Positions 1 through 13,388 of a stretch of DNA of 64,000 nt are shown here, piece after piece (positions within the stretch are counted from its first letter, which is position 1; each line of letters begins with the position of its first letter). Both the position numbers and the translations under genes were made by a program. Source of the stretch: Scortum barcoo (Eukaryota > Chordata > Actinopteri > Centrarchiformes > Terapontidae); assembly GCA_023238725.1 (NCBI GenBank), contig CM041533.1, positions 25,529,766 to 25,593,765 of the forward strand. The letters run 5' to 3'. The notes beneath the pieces were generated by a model, which was not told where the DNA came from, searched no databases, and saw only the letters and a list, made by a program, of their open reading frames with translations.

Positions 1-1345
1 ATTTGCAGGAAATCTGTTTCAAAACAGCAGTTAACACTGTCAACAAGCCAGAACCATCACTATGAAACAGATAATTTAAACTTATGGACACTTACACTTA
101 AAAAGCATATGAGTGACAAACAGTCACAGAGAGGTGTTACTTATGTCTACAGATATTCATGCATGAGAACAGTTTGTTCCAGTCAAACACGGCAGTGTTC
201 AGTGCTGGGAAGCCACTGAATCTTACTGCTGACTCCTCCTGGCTCATAATAGTTAGTTTATATTGCCTCTTTCCATCTTGGACAATTAATTAAAAAGTTA
301 CCAAAACAGACAGTAAAACTGTCTAACAGCAGCTAAGTCAAGTCAGATAAATGGCCTCAGCAAGCTAGTCCATACAATTACAGAATGCCCAGAGAGAAGT
401 GTGTCAGTCACACAGTACGCCACTGAGTTCGTATGTCACACTGAAAGATGGAAGTATGATGCTACTCTTACTGCAAATAATGGTCTCATTGCCATTTCTA
501 TGATGAATTTCCTCTTCTAACATCATGTTGTTTTGACTGGTTAATATTTCATTGAGAACAATAAGAATAATACCCCGCCAGACAGCAGAAGGGAACCAGG
601 ACTGTAAAATATAACAAGCAGGTTTAGTCATGCTCTGGGTGTGTGGTTGCCTGTCATCAGAATAGCTGTGGCAGAAGCAGCTGAAATGGGCAGACAGATG
701 TGCAGACATACAAGCAGCTCCACTTATCTTGTCCCTTCCAGGTGGCTCGTATTTCCACAAATGTCCAGTAAAGGCAGCATGCCAAACTTTTTTTCAGAAT
801 AAAATGCAGCATCATTCCACCACCCTGCTTCAAAATACAGTGCTTGTTCAAGGTGCAGCCCAACAAATGCCTGTGGCAGATTACAAACAAAGAACATTGG
901 TATTTTTTTTGTTTTAGTTTTCACACCCTATGCTGTATGGAATCCACCGTGTAGACTACAGCAGGTGCCAGTTTAAGCACTAGATTTGTACTTTCCCCCT
1001 GTTTCTGGAATTGATTAATTTTTTAATAAAGCAGCTTATATCAAGGCTTAACAAGTGCTCACTAATGCTAAAGTCAATATAACAGGGTGCCATTTCGGAG
1101 CGCAGATCAGCACTCAAGGATGCAGAATTATGGATGTACTGGATGTTTTAATGAGACAAATGACCATGTTCATCTATGAGGCAACACCCTCTCTGCCAAT
1201 GTCACATACTGTATACTATAGATAAATAAGTGACGTAAATGTATTGTATGTATGTATACTAGATACACATACGCAGCAGGTCTTTCATTTTGAATATTGT
1301 AAATCAAGGTCAATGTTGTAATTTAAGGTTAAGCTCTATGATACA
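1..1345. other. Gene-free stretch
   Basis: Only short overlapping open frames on both strands are present, without codon bias, recognisable motifs or paired splice sites. No RNA gene or transposon end could be recognised. It is AT-rich, intergenic or intronic sequence. Confidence 0.5.
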
Positions 1346-2105
1346 AACAACTTTATTAATCCCACCGGGCCGATTTGTTTTGAGCAGCTTCTTGGACACA
1401 AAAACACAGTGGCATACAGACGAACAATAAATGATATGAGACAGTTAAAAGTGGATTGATGAATAAACTGATAAATAAACTTGATAACACGATAAAAAGC
1501 TCAGTGTGTCAAGAAAAAGAAAACCTACGGAGCATTTAGTAGTCAAAGTGCAGAGGCCATAAACCATTTAGAGCAGCGGTTGCTTTTACAAGCAGGTAAA
1601 ACATAACGATGGAAATTCACTTGCAAGAACATGTCCGGAAGAAGCCAAAAGACGTGCTGCTTTATGGAGAATTTGTTGGTTGCAGGATGAATTCTGCTCA
1701 CTTTGTTTCACTCCAGTGATCTTAGAACAGATTTTAACATTACTGTTCAGTCTGTTTCTGTCTTTTACTGTGAGGCTGTGAAACCAGCAGATAAAAGAAA
1801 AACTCTGGAGACGCCCAATAAAAGATTGATAAAAACCGGAAAGAGGGGATGGCAGAGCTGACAGAACAGGAACTTAGTTTGCGGGGAAGGTGAATTCTCT
1901 GTTGCCTCCATCTTCACAATAGCCTCTGTGTTCACATCAGATTTGAGGTGAACATTGAAAATAGTTCCCAGATGCTTTCATGATGTAACTATTTCCACAC
2001 TCTTATTATGAACGATGCACTCCTTGGCTGCATCTCTCTTAGATCTAAAATCAATAATCAGTTTCTTGGTTTTAGCTGCATTGAAATCCAAGAAGTTGTT
2101 ATCAC
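1346..2105 (-). pseudogene. LINE reverse-transcriptase 3' fossil (CR1/Rex1-like)
   Basis: Read on the minus strand from about 2100, the sequence gives NNFLDFNAAKTKKLIIDFR, followed by a block ending in KHLGTIFNVHLKSDVNTEAI. This is the region after the catalytic palm of fish LINE reverse transcriptases, where an 'NxxKTKELIVDFR ... YKYLGVHLDxKLxWxxNT' pattern is usual. An in-frame stop replaces the residue before KHLG, and further stops and frameshifts follow, so it is dead. The lower-coordinate end (about 1346-1370) reads GGTGGGATTAATAAAG on the minus strand, a typical LINE 3' tail. Assignment to the CR1/Rex1 group is from motif memory; the RT fossil call itself is solid. Confidence 0.7.
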
Positions 2106-5100
2106 CCTAAGAAATCAAATTAAATTGAATTCCTCAGAAAAGTCACATTTATGTTTGACCTTGTGCCACAGATTGTGTATTCCTTGATACACTATCTGAT
2201 GAATGCACTGGTAAGAAATGGTGTGAGGGCACATTGTGGTATTTTTAGTGTACATGATTACATAACACCAGTTTCCTTTTTCCCCAATAAATAAATCGTA
2301 CATCTTCTCTCAAAATTCTAGAGGTTTACAGTTTCGTCCCCCACCACCTACTCAGATTTAGTCTATTGCTCATTACCTTCTAAACAAAAAGTGAATTTAC
2401 CCAAAGCAAGCAGACTGCTGCTTCAAGACAAAGAGCACAGCAAGAGGTTGCAGAATTATGGATATTTGTGTCTCCCTGAGAGAGGTGCCCTGACGGACTC
2501 TCATCTATACAAAGAAACCTTCCGTGACGGCCCAGTATATAGTCTAAGCATCAAGGGGGGCTTTTCCTCTTCACACTTCTCTGACTTTTGCTCAGCTTCT
2601 TAACCTTAACTGCATACTGAATGAATCAGCTGTACAATCTTCCCCGACAACACAACTTTTTTTTCAAACTGCCTTTTCCTTTCTAACATTTTTGGGCTTC
2701 TATGTATAAAAGATCTGTATAAAAAGTTTGACTTTTTCCTCTCAAACGTCACTCACTCCCACAAGTCTGTTTCAGCAGCTCACCAGAGCTCATGGCCCTT
2801 TCTGCCAAACAAGACATAGCAGGTTGAAACCAGTAACAGCAGAAAAGGTTTTCTGCATCAAAAGGACATGAAGAACACAAACAACATAATGGAGCTCCCA
2901 TGAGGTTTAGACAGCGGCCCAAGGTCTCACCGACAATGTTGCACCTGCAACATGCTAACAAAGTATGACACTCTGAACATTTTCATGTTATTCATTTTCA
3001 TATTTCATACTTTATTTTTGTGGTTCAGATCATCATTCCTCTAACTCTATCTAAGTTGGTTGCTGAGATATGGGAAGGAGGCAACATCATGAATAAGAAG
3101 TAAGATGGATAAAGAAATTTAGGTGGTCAGAGGTTTTAAACAAATTTACAGGTTTCAAAGAAAGAAACCTTCAATGGGAAGAGCCAATGAGTTACAGAAT
3201 GTACAAAGAGGTATGTGTGCTTTAGTTTATGGTTGGGTTAGTATTTAGGCTTCGAGCCCACTGCAACCATGAAATGTCATTTATTTCAAGTTTTTATTGT
3301 TTATTTAATAAAGCTTCCCATATACTATCTTAATAGAGCTTTTCAGGGACCATGATTCCAACACATCTCTGGTCAAGTTAATTAGTCAGGTCAAATATGG
3401 AGATTCATAGGGATCAGTACGTTGGTACATCCTGCTCCTTGGTCAGTTAAAAAAATCTCATTGCTATACGAACAACACACAAACCTGTCTTCCTGTAACA
3501 GGCAATGACCCTCCCAGCTTGTGAAACCACAGAACTGCTTGTCAAATGTCCATCTCTAAATGTTTAACATCTTTCTACATCTTAATAACCAGAAGATTTG
3601 CTCTTGGTCCAACCAGACGTTGACCAGCGCTCATAAATGTTTCCATTAATCTCGATGGTTTTCCAATTTGTCAGAGCAGTAAAGTCAGAATTTGAGAGTA
3701 GATTTTGATCCCTCTCTTACTTTTGAGCCTCATAGCAAGATATGGCCTAATTTATAAAATTATACATGATTTTGTAATACTCAGAATTTGGTGCAGTATG
3801 CCTTTCTCTGGGCTACCCATGACATCAATAAGAGCTCTTGATGAAGGTAAATATGTTGAAAAATGTGAGAACTTGTAGAACAAAAACTGATTGAAAAAGT
3901 CAGATGATGAATCAGTCTTCCGCTCTCAGCTTTAATTATATAGCACCAAACACAGGATAAATGTTGGATGACAACTTTGCAGCTGTCACTGTATTTATGT
4001 AAATATCTACACATTTTCTATATGTTTTCTGTCACTTCAGTGTTTGTTCTTAAACACAGCCGCCAGAGTCCTTATGAGATCCAAGTTTGATCATGTATTG
4101 TCTTAACATTGTAAAGTACTTGTACTGTATGTGTGGGATTTGGCCTGTGGGTACTTTAAAAAAAAATCTAAAAGTACACCTTTTAAGTGTCTAGAGAGTA
4201 TGTGGGTGATGTGCTCTTTAAATGAACTGAAGTTGAACGTAGCCAGACTTACTGTGCGTTGCAGTTTCTGAACTATGTACAGTACCTCTCCTCAAGTTGA
4301 ACATAGCCTACCTAAGTGGAGAAAGAAGGCATGGAAAGATGTAAGTATAACATTGTGGCAGTGCTACACAAAATCAATCACTCTGATCAGGCAACCAAAC
4401 TACCAGAAAGTTCGATAAATAATTCTGTGTGGGTGTTGCTGGGCTCACCTACCGACCACAGCTTGACCAACCTGGTTGGCAAAACTTGGTCAGCCCATCT
4501 GTGGTCCTAATGTACTGCAGCATCTAAATAAAGCCAGATAAAGTAAACATCCTCCGTCTTTATTTTCCTCCCATGAAGCAGTGCACTTTCAGTGAGAGGA
4601 GAAAGAAAGAGAGATGATGAAGACACTAAATGTAAAAAAGTGTGTGCCTATCAAGATTAAACCCTAACCCTAACACATTATAGTGATCAAAATGTAGCAT
4701 TAGCCACACTATATGTATGTTACAGAGTTATGAGGGCTGCAAACCTTGTGGACCCAGAGGTAAGCAGAGAGACAATAAAGCGAGGGAGAGACGAGGCTTG
4801 ATAACACTTTAACTGTGATTACCTCGGCAGTTGTAAGGAAATAACTATACATTTCTTAAATAAGCACAAAATAAGGAGACCGTTTTCTCTAATTTTGAGA
4901 ATATTTATTCTCTGTCTCGCACTTCTTCATATAATGTTTTTTGTTGTTTTTCTTTTTTTTCTGTTAATGTAGCACTAATATGGAAAAATAACTAACGTCA
5001 TGATGCTTTAAATGCTTGCTGCAGGCAGTAGGCAGAGTCATTGCTCCCCTTTCTGGAGTACATCCACCAGTGAACAAACAGTCTTTTCAGGTGCTGTAGT

Positions 5101-8100
5101 GACGGACATTGTGTAGTGTCCCTGGCACATGGCCTCAGTCCAGCAGCTCCTCTAACAGCATCCACTGAGACACTGATAATAGGGAGAGCAGTTAATTGAG
5201 CAGGTGGCCTTCCTTGTGGTCCCCCCCCCCACCCCCCCCGACTCCCTGTGCCTCCTCATTAACAATCAATCCAACCCTGCTTGCAACAAATGAAATATTC
5301 CCTGTAGCTAATATTTTAAGCAACACAGTTCCCAAGCTACCACGAAAGCTTTTCAGACACTCCTCTGAAGCAGTATGGCACTTTAGTTACGTCACTGTTC
5401 GCTGAGTGTAACTTTACCTGTGTAAGGATCTTACACAGGGTGTTTTAGGGTGTTTTCACACTTGGTCCCCTTACCATTCTGGGTAGTTAAATTAGCGCAC
5501 ATACATAGGGAAAATAGAGTTATTCAGATTACATATGAACACAAAAAGCAATTTAAGTTTTCCCGGCTGCAGTCACGTGACCAATCTACGGCAAGCGAAG
5601 AAGGTTACAATACAGTTCAAAAAGGCGAAGTGAACCCGGTACACTTTGTTCACAATGCGCAAATTAGGCGCATAGAGAACCACTGATGAGGTGAATCCAT
5701 CTGACTGCCTTCATGACATCTATACTCACAAAGTAGATGTATATAAAGAGAAGATCTGGCACAATATCAGGTGTGTCTGCACGTTGGTATTCTGGGTGTA
5801 TTGAATCTGCTTTTCCGTTTTATAGACGGTGCACATAATGCCTGCCAGCAGGCATCAATCACAGGCCCTTCAGTTGAAAAGTGATCTCACTAACCACTTC
5901 ACGGTCTGCCATCTATCATTTCAGAAACATGTCTTAATTTTTGCACACTGCCTCAGCTCATTGCTGTCTGAGGTTTCAAGCATTTAGGACTCAGTATAAT
6001 GGCACTGTCTCACTGGACCAGGGAGGCTGGAAGTTGAAGCATTTGGGAAAAAGAGATGAGCAATGCGTTTCCCACTTTTACGGACCGTAGCATTATTGCA
6101 GTTGACACTGCGAATAGGGCGATGGTAAATGTAGTGACTTTTATTTCTTAACCAATCATCTCAAATAGACAGCCACTGATGTAGAAGAGCCATAACCCTG
6201 GAATGCATACCTCTTTAACTTTTGGAGAACAGACATAAAAGAGATAAAGGATGTAAAGAAGAGTTTCCCATGGCTGTTTAAATATTAACGACAGTATCAA
6301 TCAATGTGTCAGAGCAGCAATTGGTATTGATCAAAGTTTCCTCAGCGCAGCATCCTTTTAACAAATGCAGATTCAGAGACAACAATTACCATTTATCCAC
6401 TTGTGTATAAGCAATTATTCCTCTACATTACAAAATTAAAAATATTACGGTACTGTAGATTATGATGAAAGACACTTGAATGTTAAAGTATAACAGTGTA
6501 AAGCAGTATGTCCTTAAAGATGTGCCAATCAATTTTATCGATTAATGATGGATTAAATGACTGAGTTAAAAAAAAAGTCACTCAGAGTGATGAATACCAA
6601 CATAATTATCACCCAGCTCTGCAGTCCCCCAGCTCTCAGTTTTAGGATCTTTTCAGCTCATTGTTCTGGTATTATGATCTACAACTTTACTATTTGGTTC
6701 GACAGCTGCCTGCTGCTGCTGAAAACTACGAGAGCCGTGAAAGTGAAACAGAAAAAAGTTGTGGGCCTGACAGCTAAACAGACTTACTACTAAAGCTTCA
6801 TAAAGCTGAGAGAAGCTTAAGATTTTGGTGATAATTTTCTCTCGGTTCATCACAATGAGCGACCCCCTTCACCCTAACCCGTTGCCATTTCATACATTGT
6901 GAAAATATCAATGATGCTTTAAGTTAAGCCTGTTTCAATTTCAGTGATGTAAGGAGAGCAGGTACCTTAATCTGAGTGTAGGTTAATCACGTAGTATCTT
7001 TGAAAGGTACCCACAAAAACATCGTATTAGCTCAGACTAATGTCTTGCTGGTCTCTTTTATGCTGCATAAAGAAAGCACCACTTCATGGCCAATATGAGC
7101 AGCAATTAATACAGTCAACTTTCTCTACTCAGTAAATATGTCATGTGACTACTGTATTATGAAAAATAAAGCATGTAAGGGATTTCATCAGTAAATCTTT
7201 AAACAAAAAGCTGTGGTTTATATCCTAGTAACTGAGTACTGTTAGACACATGCCAGGGAACCACAATGATCCCGCTTTGATTCCAGCTGGGAAACTTTGT
7301 TGTATGTCATCAACCACCTCCCATCCCTCTCCCTTGCTTTCAGTTTGTCACTGTGGTTCAGAGTAGCGTAAACCCTTTTAAAACACATTCAGTCTAAGCC
7401 CAGGGCTGGCCTCTGGGGTGAGAGATTCCCACTGAGCTCTTGTTAATCCAGAATTAATTGCCCTCTGAAATATGCAACCAAGGTTGCACTCTGGAGTGAT
7501 GCAGAGTGTGTGCACAGCAGAATGCAGCCAATACATCATGTCACAAATAAGTGTGCCTTATTTTGTGGAAAAACAAAGAAGCCAATGAGACAGACAGAGA
7601 AAGACAGAGAGAAGCTTTTCAAAGAATATCTGGAGTGCCAAGACACTTCCATGCAGCTCCTGAGTGTGCAATGTTCCCCGAGTATGATAGTTAATTTCAG
7701 CAGACATTTCCACCCAAACATTTCCATCTGCTTCAAACACAGTGAGAAAACCTAGAGATTTTACTGTGTCAGACTTGGTGTTTTAATGTCTTTCTCTGCA
7801 AGTTTCTTTTAAATTTGACCACGTTAACCAGATAGTTGCTGCAGGGCAACGACTTGACATGCAAGCCCTGTCAAACCTCAGTGTTGACACACTGACACTG
7901 ACTATAAAAAGTGTAACTCAAAATAGAATAAATAAACAAAATATGAAAGATGGTTGATATATGTATGAAATAGAGAAAAAGAAATGGTAAAATGTAGCTT
8001 CGTTAAAAAAAAAAAAGCAATGGAGTGCTTGTGTATGTAAAATATACTGTTATCCATTTAACACATTACTAATATATACTGAATGACATCATTGCAACAT

Positions 8101-9396
8101 TTTGTAGTCCATATGTCTTTTCAAAAAAAGGCTAAGAGAAATTAAACTACAGCGTGTTCACTTGTTCACTAGATGCTGTCTGACATGGTAACCTACTTTC
8201 AGCTTGTGTGTGAAGGAACATGAAGCAGGTTTTAAGATTTAAGTGCAGTGTGAAAAGCCCTCAAGTGACAGCTATTGATTACAAAAAATTTAAGCACTGC
8301 AACCATCAAATAAATTATGCCACTAGTGAAATGGGTGGGAAACAGATAAAGCAGTGGTATTTCATGTACCGGTATATTTGATGTTAGAAATATTACATGT
8401 GCAAATGTATGCATGTATACACAAGATCAAAGTTCCACTCTGTAAATGGGATAAATTGGTTCATATTTATTAAAATTAATCACATCACTTGGTGAAATTA
8501 ATGTAAAAAAGGTTGATATGCAACAAGAGAGCCTGTGAGGCCTGAATGTGGGGAGTTTGTGTGTGCACATGTACTGTATACATACAGTGTCATCTCTGGA
8601 TCAGCTAGCATTCGCAGTGTTGACATCCTTATGTTGAGGCAATACTGAGAGAGAGAGAGCCACAACAACTACCCACTGTCTAAAAGCAACTAAATATAAA
8701 ATACAGCCTTGGAACGGACCCTTTCATAACAGTATGTCCTGAGGTTCACTTTGTATGTTTAGATGAAGATGGGGATATTTTGAAAAATGTTTCAATATTG
8801 AAAGTCTCCCTCATTTGGCATGGATGACCCAGAATTTATGAGAAAATGGGAAAACACCCTCAATAAATGCCTGCTTGATTTTGAGCTATTTTTTAAGCTA
8901 ATTGAAAAGACAATTGAAAGAGAGAAAATAATCCATAAAAGCACTTGAACAGACTAAACTTGCATCTGGAATTGATGTCTTCCGAAGTGAACTCAGTAAA
9001 TTTAAACAAAACAAAATATCTGTTTTTTTGGTTTTGTTTTGTTTTTTGCAAATGGAACTGTAACCATTAAAATTCATGTATAAAGCAGCACATTAAAACA
9101 CTCATGAAAAGTGTACACAAGATTCTTTTTTGAGTCTTTATGCCCCAAAAATGAGCAGAGCTGGAGGGTGGCTTCAAATTCTAATATTAGATTCAGAGAA
9201 TTGTAGACCACGTTTATGTGCCATTGTTGGGGATCCTTGATTTGCAGAACAGACAGCTCAGACTGCTATGCTATGGATTCAAAAGAAGTAGATTTGCCAG
9301 CTACACATTCATTCTGTGAACCCTGCTCCAGCAGTGTAACAAAAACAGGTGTCAAGATTAGTAATGCTGTTCATACCGAATTCCTGATATGTAACT
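2106..9396. other. Long non-coding stretch
   Basis: No exon chain or conserved protein motif was recognised. A poly-C low-complexity tract lies at 5221-5240. A block at about 5440-5690 begins with a GGGTGTTTTCACACTTGG-like sequence that resembles DNA-transposon ends common in fish, but I could not find the matching opposite end. The remainder is AT-rich with short A and T runs. Confidence 0.45.
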
Positions 9397-11064
9397 TAAA
9401 AATAGTAACATCAGACAAGTTTTTCTCTTTTTTTGGAGTAAAAATTAGTCATCCTAAACATTTGTTGTGTTATGGTTTCAGAATGATGAAGACAGTTAGA
9501 GAACAATTAGATATACAGTCATGTGAAAAAATTAGGACACCCCATTAAATAGTCAACGCTTTATTAAAAAATGTTCACATAACAATGTCCAATCTTGTTT
9601 TTATTTATTTATGGAAAAGAAAGTGATTTAATTGTAACTAAACAACATAAATTAACATATTTTCACTCATCAAACAAAATATAAGAAAAATGCGTGTTTT
9701 AATGGAGGAAAAAATTAGGACTCTCCACTTCTTAGTTTTCAGCCAGCCCTTAGTGGATTTACTGGTATGTTTTGGGTCATTGTCATGTTGCAGTGTCCAG
9801 TTCCGCTTCAGCTTTAATTTTTTTTACAGATGGTTTCACATGTTCTTCAAGCACCCTCTGATACACAGTAGAATTCATGGTGGATTCTATGATGGTGAGC
9901 TGGCCAGGTCCTGCTGCAGCAAAGCATCCCCAAACCGTGACACTTCCACCTCCATGCTTCACAGTTGGTATGAGGTTCTTTCCCTGGAATGCTGTATTTG
10001 GTTTACGCCAAACATGTCTTCTGTTCTGGTGTCCAAATAATTCAACTTTAGACTCATCTGTTCAAAGAACATTATTCCAGAAGACCTGGTCTTTGTCTAT
10101 GTTCTCTCTGGCAAACTTCAGTCTGGCCTTAATGTTCTTTTTAGAGAGCAAAGGTTTCCTCCTTGCACACCTCCCATGAAAGTCAAACTTGTGTAGTCTC
10201 TTGTCTGATAGTAGAGTCATGCACTTTCACATCGACAGTAGCGAGAGCCTGCTGTAGGTCCCGTGATGATATTTTAGGACTTTTGATGATTTCTTTTAGC
10301 ATCTTGCGGTCTGTCTGCTCTGGGGGTGAACTTCCTTGGACGGCCAGACCTGGGCATGGTGGCAGTTGTTTTGAATGTCCTCCACTTGTAAACAATTTTC
10401 CGGATGGTGGAATGGCTGATGTCAAATTCTTTTGATATCTTTTTAAATCCCTTACCAGACTCATAAGCAGCCACAATCTTTTTTCTGAGGGCCTCAGACA
10501 GCTCTTTGGATCTCACCATGGTGCTCACTCTCACTTCAACAGACAGGGGCACACCAAACTAAATGTCTGAGGTTTAAATAGGGCAAGCCTCCTTCAAAAT
10601 GCTGGGTAACAATGTTCTGATCATGTGCACCTGATCTAATACACCTGTGTGTGATTATCACCATTTTAAGTGGGAAAATATAATATATATAATTATATAA
10701 TAATATAATTTTTTCCTCCATTAAAATACGCTTTGTTGTTCATATCTTTTGTTTGATGAGTAAAAATATGTTAATTTATGTTGTTTAATTACAATTAAAT
10801 CACTTTCTTTTCCAGAAATAAATAAAAACAAGATTGGACATTGTTATGTGAACATTTTTTAATAAAGCGTTGACTATTTAATGGGGTGTCCTAATTTTTT
10901 CACATGACTGTATATCTAATTGTTCTATAACTATCTTCATCATTCTGAAACCATAACACAACAAATGTTTATGATGACTAATTTGCACACCAAAAAAAGA
11001 GAAAAAATTGTCTGATGTTACTATTTTTATAGCATGGGGTGTCCTAATTTTTTCACATGACTGT
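9397..11064 (-). mobile_element. Tc1-like IR/DR DNA transposon, degenerate
   Basis: Long inverted arms (about 9397-9716 and 10710-11029) flank a broken transposase. A 31-nt motif containing CCTAATTTTTTCACATGACT occurs inverted at 9515-9545 and directly at 10881-10911 and 11034-11064. Repeats inside long terminal inverted repeats are the IR/DR architecture of many fish Tc1 elements such as the Sleeping Beauty type. The right end keeps both inner and outer repeats. The outer repeat expected left of 9397 is not recognisable, so the left terminus is lost. With a broken transposase as well, the copy is immobile. Confidence 0.9.
9700..10552 (-). pseudogene. Tc1-like transposase, broken
   Basis: The N-terminal part (10274-10552) is open and contains a paired-like helix-turn-helix, starting MVRSKELSEALRKKIVAAY at 10519, with a GRPRK hook-like segment that follows it in Tc1 proteins. 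After a frameshift come SSRDLQQALATVDVKVHDST and, lower down, the first catalytic block TDESKVELFGHQ, preceded by a stop (TGA) where Tc1 proteins have Trp. The second catalytic block HDNDPKHTSKST follows near 9770. The third catalytic region (usually SPDLNPIE) is absent, because the sequence passes straight into the left arm. It is therefore non-functional through frameshift, nonsense mutation and C-terminal deletion. Confidence 0.88.
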
Positions 11065-11500
11065 TAATAGCCAGATGTTGTACAGATGATGTATAATTGC
11101 ATATATAAATATAGAATAGATATTGCAGATGCAGATTATTCAGCATCTTAAATGGCTTGAATAACTTATATAGCTGCTGTAATGGGGGAAAAATGCCTCT
11201 GGGGGGGACACGCCCTCAGACCCTCCGAATGTTTACAACATCAGGCCCCTGGTGCTGGAGGATCTGTGGTGACAAATCATTCTTATTTGGCCCATTACTA
11301 AAACATACTGGCAACTCATTAAAACCTTTATCATAAAAATTCCCAAATTAAATAGATAAAACCAAAGCAAAATGTATGTATATTCATGTCTGAAGTCACA
11401 TTAAAGTAGACAGATACCCATATACTTAGAACTGCAGCTATGAGGCACATCATGAGGAACTGGCAGAAACCTACGGCAGTTTTATTTAACTTCATTTAAC
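11065..11500. other. Spacer between Tc1-like element and LINE
   Basis: AT-rich sequence with a short G-rich patch near 11200. No gene or repeat was recognised. Confidence 0.4.
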
Positions 11501-11658
11501 AACGTACGTAACTTCCATCCATCCATCTTCAACCGCTTGATCCGGGACCGGGTCGCGGAGGCAGCAAGTCTTGTCCTTTCGGTCATTACCCAAAGTTCAT
11601 GACCATAGGTGAGGTGGGAACGTAGATTGACCCGGTAAATCGAGAAAGGCTTCGCCTT

Positions 11659-13366
11659 TCACGAGGCATCTTTTCCCTCACTTGTGAACAAGACCCCGAG
11701 ATACTTGAACTCCTCCACTTGAGGCAGGACCTCTCCACCCACCCGGAGAGGGCACGCCACCCTTTTCCGGTCGAGAACCATGGCCTCAGATTTGGAGGTG
11801 CTGATTCTCATCCCAGCCGCTTCACACTCGGCTGCAAACCGCTCCAGTACATGCTGAAGGTCCTGGCCTGATGAAGCCATCAGGACAACATCATCCGCAA
11901 AAAGCAGAAGATTAAATCCTGTGGTTCCCAAACCGGACTCCCTCCGGCCCCTGGCTACACCTAGAAATCCTGTCCATAAAGATTATGAACAGGACCAGTA
12001 ACAAAGGGCAAGCCCTGCCGGAGTCCAACATGCACTGGGAACAGTTCTGACTTACTGCCGGCAATGCGAACCAAGCTCCTGCTCCGGTCGTACAGAGACC
12101 GAACAGCCCTTAGCAAAGAGCCCCGGACCCCATATACTCGGAGCACTCCCCACAGAATACCACGAGGGACACGGTCGAATGCCTTCTCCAGATCCACAAA
12201 GCACATGTGGACTGGTTGGGCAAACTCCCATAAACCCTCAAGCACCCTGTGGAGGGTATAGAGCTGGTCCAGTGTTCCACGACCGGGACGAAAACCGCAT
12301 TGTTCCTCCTGAATCCGAGGGTCGACTATCAGCCGAATTCTCCTCTCCAGTACCCTGGCGTAGACCTTCCCGGGGAGGCTGAGAAGTGTGTCCCCCTTTT
12401 TAAAAAGAGGGACCACCACCCCAGTTTGCCACTCCAGAGGCACTGTCCCCAACCTCCATGCAATGTTGCAGCGGTGTGTCAGCCAAGACAGCCCCACAAC
12501 ATCCAGAGACTTGAGGTACTCAGGGTGGATCTCATCCACCCCCGGCGCCTTGCCACTGTGGAGCTTACGAACTACCTCAGTGACTTTGGCTTGGGTGATG
12601 GACAAGTCCACCTCAGAGACCCCAGCCTCTGCTTCCTCATTGGAAGGCAAGTCGGTGGGATTGAGGAGATCCTCGAAGTATTTCTTCCACCGTCCAACAA
12701 TGTCCCCAGTCGAGGTCAACAGCTCCCCACCTGCACTGTAAACAGTGTTGGCAGAGTACTGCTTCCCCCTTCTGAGGCGCCGGACAGTTTGCCAGAATCT
12801 CTTCGAGGCCGACCGATAGTCCTCCTCCATGGCCTCACTGAACTCCTCCCAGACCCGAGTTTTTGCCTCCAGGACCGTCCGGGCTGCGGCTTGCTTGGCC
12901 TGCCAGTACCCGTCAACTGCGTCAGGAGTCCCACAGGCCAACATGGTCCGATAGGACTCCTTCTTCAGCCTGACAGCATCCCTTACTTCCGGTGTCCACC
13001 ACCGGGTTCGGGGGTTGCCGCCACGACAGGCACCAGAGACCTTGCGTCCACAACTTCGAACTGCCGCGTCGACAATGGAGGCAGAGAACATGGTCCACTC
13101 GGACTCAATGTCCCCAGCCTCCCTCGGAATCTGTGAGAAGCTCTTCCTGGAGGTGGGAGTTGAAGACCTCCCTGACAGAGGGCTCGGCCAGACGTTCTCA
13201 ACAGACCCTCACAATACGTTTGGGTCTGCCAGGTCTGTCCAACTTCCTCCTCTGCCAGCGGATCCAACTCACCACCAGGTGGTGATCGGTTGACAAGCTC
13301 AGCCCCTCTCTTTACCCGAGTGTCCAAGACATACGATGGCCGGAGATCAGAGGAAAGCGACAACAA
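11659..13366 (-). pseudogene. LINE reverse transcriptase, disrupted
   Basis: The frame 11961-13091 contains APGVDEIHPEYLKSLDV, CGFRPGRGTLDQLYTLHRVL, the motif A segment FVDLEKAFDRVPRGILW and the motif B start VGLRQG. The reading then breaks near 12010-11930 and resumes as LLLFADDVVLMASSGQDLQ, the FADD catalytic box, followed by KSEAMVLDRKR and FKYLGVLFTSEGKDA, then a stop. Between KYLGVLF and the LTYGHELW remnant at about 11610 most of the connection region is missing. The upstream frame 12983-13366 holds the end of the endonuclease (LDTRVKRGAEL). Catalytic motifs survive but the polyprotein is split over several frames, so the copy is inactive. Confidence 0.9.
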
Positions 13367-13388
13367 AGTCGATCATCGACCTCCGGCC

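Noticed and set aside
404..924. Overlapping short frames of up to 118 codons
   Set aside because: No codon bias, domain or splice context.
4663..4676. CCCTAACCCTAA telomere-like sequence
   Set aside because: Only two units; expected by chance and common in non-telomeric fish DNA.
9216..10435. Plus-strand frames over the Tc1-like element
   Set aside because: Antisense shadows of the transposase and inverted arms.
12249..13136. 295-codon plus-strand frame
   Set aside because: Antisense to the LINE reverse transcriptase; GC-rich DNA is open on both strands and only the minus frame has RT motifs.
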